A stretch of DNA of 49,649 bases from an uncultured Porphyromonadaceae bacterium (GTDB lineage Bacteria > Bacteroidota > Bacteroidia > Bacteroidales > Muribaculaceae). A model generated the notes under the pieces. That model saw only the letters and a list, made by a program, of their open reading frames with translations. It did not search any database and had not been told where the DNA came from. Numbering within the stretch: position 1 is the first letter of the stretch; each line of letters starts with the position of its first letter. This document shows, piece by piece, positions 42,462 to 49,649 of this stretch. The position numbers and the translations under genes were made by a program. The DNA is taken from the NCBI GenBank assembly GCA_900545955.1, contig URAU01000018.1, positions 1-49,649 of the forward strand, in the 5' to 3' direction.

Positions 42462-42890
42462 TTATTCGGGCTTCTCGATGGCGAGCGTGCGCGATTCGTC
42501 GGGATTTACGGTGATGTGCACCTTCACGGTATCGTCGGGCAGCAGGGCTTCGATGCGTTCGGGCCATTCGAGCAGGCAAAGGGCTCCGGAGTCGAAATAA
42601 TCCTCCACGCCGATTTCGAGGGCGTCGTCAATATTCTCCAGCCGGTAGAGGTCGAAGTGGTAGATGAGTTCGGCGGTGGTGTCCGAACGGTATTCGTTGA
42701 TTATCGAGAACGAGGGGGAATTGGCGAGGTCGTCCTCCACGCCCAGGGCGCGGCATAGCTCGCCTATGAAAGTTGTTTTCCCGGCGCCCATTTCGCCGTA
42801 GAAGGCGTAGACGGTCTCGTCGCCCATCTGTGCGGCGAATTCTTTGGCTGCCTGAGGCAGGGCCTCGCGGTTGGGTATTTCTATCTTCAT
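42462..42890 (-). CDS. tsaE: tRNA threonylcarbamoyladenosine biosynthesis ATPase TsaE
   Basis: 142 residues, standard length. Walker A is YGEMGAGKTTFIGEL (about 29-43); SPSFSIINEY, HFDLYRLEN and LLEWPER are conserved downstream. It supports TsaB/TsaD in making t6A at position 37 of ANN-decoding tRNAs. It lies 31 bases after porX and 40 before birA. The porX-tsaE pairing is seen in other Bacteroidetes as far as I recall. Confidence 0.95.
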   Translation of the reverse strand: MKIEIPNREALPQAAKEFAAQMGDETVYAFYGEMGAGKTTFIGELCRALGVEDDLANSPSFSIINEYRSDTTAELIYHFDLYRLENIDDALEIGVEDYFDSGALCLLEWPERIEALLPDDTVKVHITVNPDESRTLAIEKPE

Positions 42891-42921
42891 GTTCGGTTAG
42901 GTTTTTGTTGTCCTGTAGGGG

Positions 42922-44505
42922 TTATTCTTTCGGCGTGAGCACTACCAGCGGCACTATCATCTCTTCGAGCGAGATGCCGCCGTGCTGGAAGGTATCAGTG
43001 TAATACTGCACGTAGTAGTTGTAGTTGTTGGGATAGGCGAAGAAATCGTTGTTGCCCGCGAAGATGTAGGTCGAGCTCACGTTGGGCGAGGGGAGGCCGA
43101 ATTCCTGGGGTTTCTTGATTTCATACACCTGCCGGTTGTTGTAAGCCAGGTTCTTCCCCACTTTGTAGCGAAGGTTGGTGTTGGTGTTTTTGTCGCCCAC
43201 CACTTTCAGCGGGTTGTCAACGCGGATGGTGCCGTGGTCGGTGGTCACAATCACTTTCGCACCGCTTTCGGCTATGCGCCTGAAAATCTCGAGCGCGGGC
43301 GAGTGGCGGAACCACGATTCGGCCAGCGAGCGATAGGCGGCATCGGTGCCTGCCAGCTCGCGTATCATGCGGCTCTCGGTGCGGGCATGGCTGAGCATGT
43401 CGATGAAGTTCAGCACGATTACGTTCAGCTGGTTGCCGCTGAGGTTGCGGAAGTCGCGCAGCAGTTTCTCTCCTCCGGCCGAATCGTTGATTTTGTGGTA
43501 GCTGAATCTGCATTGGCGGCGGAACCGTTCGAAGTGGGTCTGCACCAGCTCGCTCTCGTTGAGGTTTTTCCCCTCGTCCTCGTCTTCGTCGACCCAGAGG
43601 TGGGGGAAGAGGCGGGCGATATCGATAGGCATCAGGCCGGAGAAGATGGCGTTGCGGGCATATTGCGTGGCCGTCGGAAGGATTGAACTGTAGAGGCTTT
43701 CCGAGAAGGTGAAATACTCGGCCAGCAGAGGCTTTATCGTAAGCCAGAGGTCGAGGCGGAAGTTATCGATCAGGATGAAAAATACCTTTTCGCCCTGTTC
43801 TACAAGCGGAAACACCGTGTTGCGGAATATTTCCGGACTGAGCATCGGCCGCTCCTCGCCTTCGGGATATGGTTTGCCCGACGAGAGAGTGGAGGGGAGG
43901 GCTGCTATCCAGTCGGCGTAGTTGCGTTTCACGAATTTATAAAAGGCGTTGTCGGCTTCGGCCTTCTGCATGCGCAGCATGTCGGCCATAGCGCTGTCGG
44001 CCGATGCCAGACGCATCTCCCAGCCGACCAGACGCTCATATAGTGCGTAGTAGTCGCCTATGGTGCGTGCGTCGTTGATCTGCATGCCGATTGATGCGAA
44101 TTCCTGCTGATAGTTTGTGGTAGCCGTCTGGCTCACGAGCTTGTCGCTGTGCAGGTTCTTCTTGATCGACATAAGTATCTGGTTGGGATTCACGGGCTTG
44201 ATCAGGTAGTCGGCAATGTTGTTGCCTACAGCCTGGTCCATGATGTTCTCCTCCTCGCTCTTGGTGATCATGATTACGGGTGTCTGCGGCGCTATCTGCT
44301 TGATACGCTGCAAAGTTTCAAGTCCGGTGAGACCGGGCATGTTCTCGTCGAGAATCACCATGTCGAAATGGCGCGACTCCACGAGCTCGAGGGCGTCGTG
44401 GCCGTTGTTCACCGTTACTGGTTCGTAGCCTTTCGAGCGGAGAAACATTATGTGGGGTTTGAGCAGGTCGATCTCGTCGTCGGCCCAGAGTATCGTGGTT
44501 GCCAT
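42922..44505 (-). CDS. porX: Response regulator with PglZ/alkaline-phosphatase-fold domain, PorX type
   Basis: 527 residues. The receiver domain (1-120) has the acidic pocket D9/D10 and phosphoacceptor D53 (MVILDENMPG), and the K in YLIKPVNP. A helical linker (125-240) leads to a PglZ domain whose metal and nucleophile residues look complete: D247 (ILIDNFR), T278/T280 (PTATQYARN), D369 and H373 (NFIDMLSH), D423-H424 (TTDHG) and H508 (QHGGISLEE). In Porphyromonas and Flavobacterium, PorX works with the PorY kinase to control T9SS genes through the sigma factor SigP, and its PglZ part hydrolyses oligonucleotides. PorY and SigP genes are not in this window. porW is immediately upstream. Confidence 0.92.
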   Translation of the reverse strand: MATTILWADDEIDLLKPHIMFLRSKGYEPVTVNNGHDALELVESRHFDMVILDENMPGLTGLETLQRIKQIAPQTPVIMITKSEEENIMDQAVGNNIADYLIKPVNPNQILMSIKKNLHSDKLVSQTATTNYQQEFASIGMQINDARTIGDYYALYERLVGWEMRLASADSAMADMLRMQKAEADNAFYKFVKRNYADWIAALPSTLSSGKPYPEGEERPMLSPEIFRNTVFPLVEQGEKVFFILIDNFRLDLWLTIKPLLAEYFTFSESLYSSILPTATQYARNAIFSGLMPIDIARLFPHLWVDEDEDEGKNLNESELVQTHFERFRRQCRFSYHKINDSAGGEKLLRDFRNLSGNQLNVIVLNFIDMLSHARTESRMIRELAGTDAAYRSLAESWFRHSPALEIFRRIAESGAKVIVTTDHGTIRVDNPLKVVGDKNTNTNLRYKVGKNLAYNNRQVYEIKKPQEFGLPSPNVSSTYIFAGNNDFFAYPNNYNYYVQYYTDTFQHGGISLEEMIVPLVVLTPKE

Positions 44506-44540
44506 TGCGGTTTTGATGTGTTAGCGGGTTGATGATGCGT

Positions 44541-47500
44541 TCAGTCGAGCAGGGGGTCGTCGCCTTCCGAGCCGGGCTCGTAGTCGGGCAGCTTGGGCTT
44601 TGGAGCAGGCTTGGGGACGGGTTTCGGCGCCGGTTTGGCCGCGGGCTTCTGCTCCGGCTTGGCTTCGGGTTTAGCCGCAGGCTTCGTTGCAGGCTTGCTT
44701 TCCGGTTGTGTTTCAGGCATCGCCTCGGGTAGCTCCTCGGTGTCGGGCTGAGGCTCAGGGATGACTTCCTCCGGCTTTTCTTTCGGCTCTTCTTCCGTGG
44801 CTCCTGTCGTGGTCTCCTCCGTCTCGTAGAGCGGACCGGTCTCTTCTGCGGTTTCCTCCGGGTCGAGACCTTCCGACGGGCCGAACACTTCGGGAGGCAG
44901 CACGGCTTCCTCGGTGTCGCGGTAGGTCTTGTCGCGCATGTAGCGGAAATAGTCGTCGAAGGAACGGCCGTTCTGCAGCAGCGTGTCGAAGTTGGCGGCG
45001 GAAATTACTACGGGTCTTACCTGCGGGGGCAGTTTCAGCGTCGGGCTGGCGGCCATAACCTTGCGGTAATGGTTTATCTCCTCCACGTTGTCGAATCCTT
45101 TTATTATAAGGAGGCCGAGGCGCCCGAAGTTCATCTGCTCCAGGTCGAAATCCTTCACGACAAATGAGCCGAAGTTGTGACGCGCCACCTCATACAGAAG
45201 TCCGTTGGCCGAAATTTCGTCGGTGGGATAGAGCAATATGAGGTACTGCTGCGTCTGCGGGTCGAGGTCGAATTCGAGTTCGCCCTCGGCATCGCCGGCA
45301 ATGGAATCGTTGCTCAGGCGGATGTCCCACACCATGCCGCGCATGTTGCCCCCCTGAGTCTGCAGTTCGCGCCCCTGGGCCAGCCCTTTGAGGTAGGCGG
45401 ATGCGTATGGGGTGATGTCGGTGTCGGGGTAGCGCTCGAGCAGCTCCATAAGGGTAGCCTTGAATCCCTCCGTGTTGCGGTCGGTCACCTGGGCGAGGGC
45501 TTCGAGAAACATGAATTTCGGCATGAGCGCCGTAAGTGGGAAATCGGTGCGCACACGCTGGTAAATCCGGTGCAGCCGGCTGTTGTCGTTGGCCGCGTAT
45601 GCCTCGAAAGCCTCGTCGTAGAGTCGGTTCTCCTCGTCCATCATGCGGCGCAGGTTGCCGATGTAGTCGGGGTCGCGCATGGCCATGCCGTAGCTCGATT
45701 CGGGAAAGTCGGTCAGAATCAGGTTGCGGAAATGCTCGGCGCGCGCCGTGTCGCCCTGACGCACATACATCAGGTAGAGGTTGTAGTAGGTGTCGAGTCG
45801 GTAAATGTTGTCGGGATAGCGGCTGAGCAGGCGGTTGAATTCCGACTCGGCGGCCGGGAAGTCCTCCATCTTGTCCTTGAGGATTACCCCCATGTTGTAG
45901 AGCCCTTCCTGGATTATGTCGTTGGCCGTCTGGCGTTCGGCGTCGGTCTTGGGAATCTGCTTGAGGTAATATTCAGGGAAATGGGGGTCGTTTTCCTTTT
46001 CGGCGTCGGCCTTTTCCTGCTCGTCGGTTTCGGCCTCTTCAGTCTGTTCGGTGTCTTCTCCTTCGGCGTCGGCGTTGTCGCCGCCGAAGTCGTTGAAGTC
46101 AAACGATGCCTTGTTGCGACGGCGCCAGTTGTCTTCCAGCTTGCGGTTGCCCCATTTGCGCTGGAACTGGGTGCGTCCGGCGTTTTTTGTGGCGGTGTTG
46201 TAGAAGTACCACGAATCGTCGCCGTTGTTCATCGTGAAGGTCTGGGGCGCGGTATTGCTCTGCAGCCCCTGGCCCATGGCGTCGCGGTTGGCGAGGAATT
46301 CCTCGCGGGCGGCCGCGTCGGCCTCCTCTTTCTCTTTTTTCTTGAGTTCCTCGATTATCTTGTCGACCACGGCGCGCTGCTGTTCGGGCGTCATGGCCGA
46401 TAGGCGCAGCAGCGAGTCGTTCAGCTCCACATTCTGCGAATAGAGTGCGAGCTCGTCGAGCACATCGCTGCGGCGCCGCAGCGTGGCCAGGTCGGGCCAC
46501 GACTCCGGCAGTAGCGGCACAGCCTCCGAATAGCAGGGCTGGGCCTTGGCGTAGAGATGGCGGTCGTAATACAGGGCGCCGAGGGTTATCTGGGCTATGG
46601 CCTTGTCGATAGCACCGCGGGTGGACTTCTCCACCGCCAGCTCGTAGTTTGCAATGGCGTTGGTGGTGTCGCCGCGCGAGAGGTAGAGATTGCCGATGGC
46701 ATAGTATACCTGGTCGAGATATTCTTTGTTGCGGTCGTAGCGGGCCATGCGTTTGAGAGCCTTCACTTCGGGCATTATGTCTGTGCCGGTAAATACCTCG
46801 CTTTGCTTGATGCGGGCGTTGAACTGGGCGCGGTAGCTCGTGCTCGAACTTCCGGCGGCTTTCTTGAATGCCTTGTAGGCCTGCTCCTTGTCGCCCGCAA
46901 GGGTGTATACCTGCCCAAGAAGAAAGTTCAGGCGCGGTTTCTGGGTTTTCGTGGCAAGCTTTACAGCCTCCGTGAGCATCGGGATGGCTTTCTCATACTC
47001 CTTCTGTTTCACCAGCAGGTCGGCGTAGGTGGAGTAGTAGAGCGAGCGTATCTTTTTCGATGTCAGCTGGTCGGGCTTTACGCGCGTCAGGATGTTTTCG
47101 GCCTCGAAAATCCAGTCGAGGGCGCAGTAGCAGCGTGCCTGCCATAGCTTGGCTTCCACCACCGTGGCCGGAAGCCACGAGAAATGCTTGGAGATATAGA
47201 AGAAAGTCGACGCTGACCCCAGGAAATCGCCGTTCATATACTGGCTGCGGCCCATCATCATCCAGGAATTGTGGAGAAAGGGATTATACTCCTCGCGGCG
47301 CATCCACGCCTTGTATTTGGCGTCGCCGCTCTTGCCTGCCTGTTTTTTCGGTTTTTTCTTGATGGAGCGCAGCTGTATGGCCTTCTGGGCCTTCTCGATC
47401 GAGCGGTCGAAATTGCCCGAGGGTTGCGGGGCCTTCTCGTTGGCTCGTGCGGCCGCCGGATGTATCACAAGCGGCAGCGAGTAGTCGTCCTCATAGGTCG

Positions 47501-47714
47501 ACTCCATCTCTGCAAGGGTCTCCTTGTAGTGCGTGTCGCCGTTGTAGTGAATGTTGTAGCGTGTTATAAACTCCTGATACTTACGCGTAGCCGCGGTATT
47601 CTTCTTCGGAGAACACGACGAAAGCGCCGTCGCGGCCGCTAAGGCCACGAAAAGCACAGCCCATATCCCGGCAGGAAGCAGGCGCCTTAATCTTGTTGCG
47701 CTGTTTTTTCGCAT
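44541..47714 (-). CDS. porW: Type IX secretion lipoprotein PorW/SprE (TPR protein)
   Basis: 1057 residues from the ATG at 47714, which gives a lipoprotein signal (LFVALAAATALSSC, lipid C34); the longer frame adds 20 unlikely residues. The N-terminal segment CSPKKNTAATRKYQEFITRYNIHYNG and SGNFDRSIEKAQKAIQLRSIKKKP are typical of SprE/PorW. TPR repeats fill about 120-470 and 600-830. An acidic region lies at about 550-590, and the last 90 residues are a low-complexity E/P/K tail with repeated PAKP-type units. Known PorW is an outer-membrane-anchored periplasmic component that links the T9SS motor side to the translocon. It is first in a porW-porX-tsaE-birA series. Confidence 0.87.
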   Translation of the reverse strand: MRKNSATRLRRLLPAGIWAVLFVALAAATALSSCSPKKNTAATRKYQEFITRYNIHYNGDTHYKETLAEMESTYEDDYSLPLVIHPAAARANEKAPQPSGNFDRSIEKAQKAIQLRSIKKKPKKQAGKSGDAKYKAWMRREEYNPFLHNSWMMMGRSQYMNGDFLGSASTFFYISKHFSWLPATVVEAKLWQARCYCALDWIFEAENILTRVKPDQLTSKKIRSLYYSTYADLLVKQKEYEKAIPMLTEAVKLATKTQKPRLNFLLGQVYTLAGDKEQAYKAFKKAAGSSSTSYRAQFNARIKQSEVFTGTDIMPEVKALKRMARYDRNKEYLDQVYYAIGNLYLSRGDTTNAIANYELAVEKSTRGAIDKAIAQITLGALYYDRHLYAKAQPCYSEAVPLLPESWPDLATLRRRSDVLDELALYSQNVELNDSLLRLSAMTPEQQRAVVDKIIEELKKKEKEEADAAAREEFLANRDAMGQGLQSNTAPQTFTMNNGDDSWYFYNTATKNAGRTQFQRKWGNRKLEDNWRRRNKASFDFNDFGGDNADAEGEDTEQTEEAETDEQEKADAEKENDPHFPEYYLKQIPKTDAERQTANDIIQEGLYNMGVILKDKMEDFPAAESEFNRLLSRYPDNIYRLDTYYNLYLMYVRQGDTARAEHFRNLILTDFPESSYGMAMRDPDYIGNLRRMMDEENRLYDEAFEAYAANDNSRLHRIYQRVRTDFPLTALMPKFMFLEALAQVTDRNTEGFKATLMELLERYPDTDITPYASAYLKGLAQGRELQTQGGNMRGMVWDIRLSNDSIAGDAEGELEFDLDPQTQQYLILLYPTDEISANGLLYEVARHNFGSFVVKDFDLEQMNFGRLGLLIIKGFDNVEEINHYRKVMAASPTLKLPPQVRPVVISAANFDTLLQNGRSFDDYFRYMRDKTYRDTEEAVLPPEVFGPSEGLDPEETAEETGPLYETEETTTGATEEEPKEKPEEVIPEPQPDTEELPEAMPETQPESKPATKPAAKPEAKPEQKPAAKPAPKPVPKPAPKPKLPDYEPGSEGDDPLLD

Positions 47715-47980
47715 AGTCGTGTTCCGTACGTGTGAAAGGCGATGCTGCTCCATGGCTGCATCGCGCCCCCGCACGCCTATATATTCTAACGCTTCTCTCT
47801 CTTAAATATTGCCATCCGGAGTATACTCCCTTTGGCATGAACTAATTCCTGTTGCGAAATGTTAACAAATCAGAAACCCGAAGAAATTCCGCTCCCATTC
47901 CTCCGGTGTCCGATTCTCTGTTTTTCTTCGTGATTTCAGTAAAAAAGACATGTTTTTCAAGAAAATAAGTTAAAATCAAT
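47715..47980. other. Divergent intergenic region between porW and the OmpA gene
   Basis: No gene seen. A perfect 12-bp palindrome GGAGTATACTCC at 47818-47829 lies about 105 bases upstream of the porW start and could be an operator. No TAnnTTTG box is visible for porW. The OmpA-side part is AT-rich. Confidence 0.5.
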
Positions 47981-48011
47981 TTGGAAGATTGTTAAAATAG
48001 AGTTAACTTTG
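47981..48011 (+). promoter_or_regulatory. Strong promoter for the OmpA-family gene
   Basis: TTG (47981-47983, within TTTGG) and TAACTTTG (48004-48011) are spaced by 20 bases, close to the ideal Bacteroidetes promoter. Confidence 0.85.
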
Positions 48012-48037
48012 CTCCCAAACATAACAATTGATTCATT

Positions 48038-49207
48038 ATGAAAAAGGTTATTCTTCTTACAGCCATCGCATTAAGCACTGTTGCCGCTTCGGCACAGACC
48101 ACCGTGGCCGGCAGCAAGTTCACCGACAACTGGTCGTTCACCCTCAAGGGTGGAGCAGTTCTCTCGTCGAAAACCGTTGAGGACAATGGTTTCTGGAACG
48201 ATGCCCGCGGCATCATCGGTGCTGAACTCCGCAAACAGATTACCCCCGTATTCGGCCTCGGCGTAGAGGGTGAATGGACCATCAACACCTCCAGCTGGGC
48301 CGGCGTCCGCTCCGGCAACTGGTTTGACCATCAGTATGTAGGCGTTTTCGGCGCCGTTAACCTCATGAACGCCTTCGCAGGCTACACCGGCGCTCCCCGC
48401 CTCTTCGAGCTTGAGCTCGTGGCCGGTTCAGGCTGGCTCCACGCTTACTACCCCCACACCTCCGGCATCAACGACGGTAACTCCTGGGCCACCAAGGTAG
48501 GCATGAACTTCAACTTCAACCTCGGCGAGGCCAAGGCATGGACCCTCTCCATCAAGCCCGCATACCTCTGGAACATGAACGCCAACCCCGAGCAGAACAT
48601 CCTCGGCTATGCCGCCGGTTACGACAGCAACTACGGTTATCTCGAACTCGAGGCCGGTATCACCTACCACTTCGGCAACTCCAACGGCACCCACCACTTC
48701 ACCATCGTTCGTCCCTACGACCAGGCTGAAGTCGACGCCCTCAACGCCCAGATCAACGACCTCCGCAGCCAGCTCGACGCATGTGGCGCAAATAATGCCG
48801 CCCTGCTCGCTCAACTCGCCGACCTCCAGGCTCAACTCGACGCCTGCAACCGTCGTCCCGCCGTTGTGGAGAAAGTCGTGAAAGACCTCAACAACATCCG
48901 CTACGTATTCTTCAACTGCGGTTCCGCTTACATCGCCCCCAACCAGCAGCCCAACATCGCTATGGTGGCTGATCAGCTTAAGGAAAACAGCAAGGCTACC
49001 GTTACCGTCAAGGGTTACGCTTCGAAGGATGGCTCCGCAGCCTTCAATAAGAAGCTCGCCGAGCGTCGCGCCGAGGCTGTCAAGAAAGAGCTCGTTAAGC
49101 GCTATGGCATTGCCTCCGACCGCGTCAAGGCAGAAGGCATGGGCATCGGCGACCTCTTCCAGGAGAACAACTGGAACCGTGTGAGCGTCTGCACCATCAG
49201 CGAATAA
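48038..49207 (+). CDS. OmpA-family outer-membrane porin
   Basis: 389 residues with a signal peptide (VILLTAIALSTVAASAQ). An 8-strand-type barrel (about 25-215) shows repeated aromatic strands such as DNWSFTLKGGAVLS and YGYLELEAGITYHFG. A short coiled-coil with two near-repeats (NAQINDLRSQLDACGANN and LADLQAQLDACNRR, each with one cysteine) bridges to the OmpA-C domain (about 285-389, VFFNCGSAYIAPNQQ, GYASKDGSAAFNKKLAERRAEAVKK), which binds peptidoglycan. Codon use is extremely biased toward C-ending codons and the promoter is near consensus, so it is probably one of the most abundant proteins. The paired cysteines could form disulfides between the heptad repeats; this is inference. Confidence 0.93.
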   Translation: MKKVILLTAIALSTVAASAQTTVAGSKFTDNWSFTLKGGAVLSSKTVEDNGFWNDARGIIGAELRKQITPVFGLGVEGEWTINTSSWAGVRSGNWFDHQYVGVFGAVNLMNAFAGYTGAPRLFELELVAGSGWLHAYYPHTSGINDGNSWATKVGMNFNFNLGEAKAWTLSIKPAYLWNMNANPEQNILGYAAGYDSNYGYLELEAGITYHFGNSNGTHHFTIVRPYDQAEVDALNAQINDLRSQLDACGANNAALLAQLADLQAQLDACNRRPAVVEKVVKDLNNIRYVFFNCGSAYIAPNQQPNIAMVADQLKENSKATVTVKGYASKDGSAAFNKKLAERRAEAVKKELVKRYGIASDRVKAEGMGIGDLFQENNWNRVSVCTISE

Positions 49208-49242
49208 ATCACTACATTCTCTCGATAGAGATATCTCCCCAA

Positions 49243-49276
49243 AAGGCGGCGGGTCGGTATTCCGATCCGCCGCCTT
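49243..49276 (+). terminator. Terminator after the OmpA-family gene
   Basis: 15-base arms AAGGCGGCGGGTCGG (49243-49257) and CCGATCCGCCGCCTT (49262-49276) pair with one G-T wobble around a 4-base loop, ending in TTCCTTGTT. Confidence 0.9.
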
Positions 49277-49350
49277 CCTTGTTGCCTTCCGGCAGTCTCG
49301 GCTTCTGGCCTCGCCTCCCTATTAAGCCCTTACTTGCGTCTGTCAGCGCC

Positions 49351-49473
49351 CATAGGAGGTGCGAATCATTTCGCACCTCACGCGTTCGCGCAGCGCTAAT
49401 GACAATTATCTTCAGGAAGCATTTGCGGCCTACGCCGAATGCGTAAGGTGCGAAATAATTCGCACCTCCTAAG
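49351..49473. repeat. 123-base compound palindrome (possible MITE or REP-like element)
   Basis: The outer arms, 49351-49385 and 49439-49473, are inverted copies that agree at most of 35 positions. Each arm is itself a small palindrome of the form AGGTGCGAA-N-TTCGCACCT. The similarity continues inward (ACGC(G/A)TTCG). No reading frame of interest is inside. Confidence 0.8.
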
Positions 49474-49649
49474 CCTCGCCTCCCCTCGAAGCCCTCCACA
49501 GATTCCCGAAGGTCGTTCTGTGAGCGAGCTTCAGCTCGCCGTTTCCGTCCGGATGGCGGCGCCCTGAGAAAAGCAGGCGAGGCAGCTGCAAAGTTGCGGC
49601 GTCTCGGAGCGGCAGTGTCTGAGCGCAGCGAGTTCTGCCGCTCAGCCGC
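49474..49649. other. Non-coding end of window with short hairpins
   Basis: No gene is seen. GCGAGCT / AGCTCGC (49524-49530 and 49533-49539) and GAGCGGCAG / CTGCCGCTC (49607-49615 and 49635-49643) form stems. The region may continue a repeat-rich intergenic area beyond the window. Confidence 0.5.

Noticed and set aside
47715..47774. 20-residue N-terminal extension of PorW
   Set aside because: The ATG at 47714 already gives a positively charged start and a lipobox at normal distance.
49212..49499. 95-codon frame on minus after the OmpA gene
   Set aside because: It runs through the OmpA terminator and the compound palindrome, so it is structured non-coding DNA.
1..49649. Search by eye for tRNA, rRNA, CRISPR arrays, IS transposases and phage genes
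   Set aside because: Nothing convincing was found; covariance-model and HMM scans would be needed to exclude small RNAs completely.

Overview
The window looks like chromosomal DNA from a GC-rich member of the Bacteroidales. The evidence is Bacteroidetes-type promoters (a TAnnTTTG -7 box with TTTG or TTG about 20 bases upstream), an almost complete absence of Shine-Dalgarno sites, a fused MurF-alanine racemase, and homologues of the Bacteroidetes-specific PorE, PorW and PorX proteins. Gut Muribaculaceae is my best guess at family level; that is inference. I recognise no rRNA, tRNA, CRISPR array, transposase or phage gene.

Layout. Bases 1-7.3 kb (minus strand) hold envelope genes: a cation:proton antiporter cut by the window edge, an acyl-CoA synthetase, a cardiolipin synthase, and an LTA-synthase/sulfatase-like membrane protein broken by one frameshift. 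Bases 7.5-14.1 kb are mostly central metabolism: a fucose-permease-type sugar transporter, a PfkB sugar kinase, PEP carboxykinase, a small 2[4Fe-4S] ferredoxin, malate dehydrogenase and a thioredoxin-like lipoprotein. Bases 14.1-16.3 kb form an AT-richer block between two terminators that share a 15-base sequence. It holds a HigBA toxin-antitoxin pair with a clear operator and two exported proteins of unknown role. Bases 16.3-19.6 kb encode a large secreted GH13 alpha-amylase with starch-binding modules and a T9SS-like tail.

Bases 19.9-30.4 kb (minus) run DUF4105 protein, degenerate alkaline-phosphatase-fold protein, SecA, coiled-coil membrane protein, MscS channel and PdxA. Bases 30.5-32.9 kb (plus) carry a DUF4234 membrane protein and two exported unknowns. 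Bases 33.0-41.0 kb (minus) carry MurF-Alr, a GSCFA protein, the T9SS lipoprotein PorE and a patatin with an outer-membrane barrel. A DUF805 protein follows on plus. Bases 41.7-47.7 kb (minus) run porW, porX, tsaE, birA. An OmpA-family porin on plus and a repeat-rich non-coding stretch close the window.

How the parts fit. Envelope biogenesis and secretion dominate: SecA for inner-membrane export, PorE/PorW/PorX for the type IX system, MurF-Alr for peptidoglycan, OmpA and patatin barrels for the outer membrane, and the amylase as a plausible T9SS cargo. The observations most worth follow-up are: (1) a full-length alkaline-phosphatase-fold protein that appears to have lost its nucleophile and metal ligands, translationally coupled to a DUF4105 gene and next to secA; (2) an identical 19-base element with a G7 run in the promoters of two exported-protein operons 16 kb apart; (3) interlocking palindromes over the higBA promoter; (4) an 18-bp hairpin over the annotated mscS start codon; (5) several short intergenic tandem repeats, including ones directly upstream of cls and porE.
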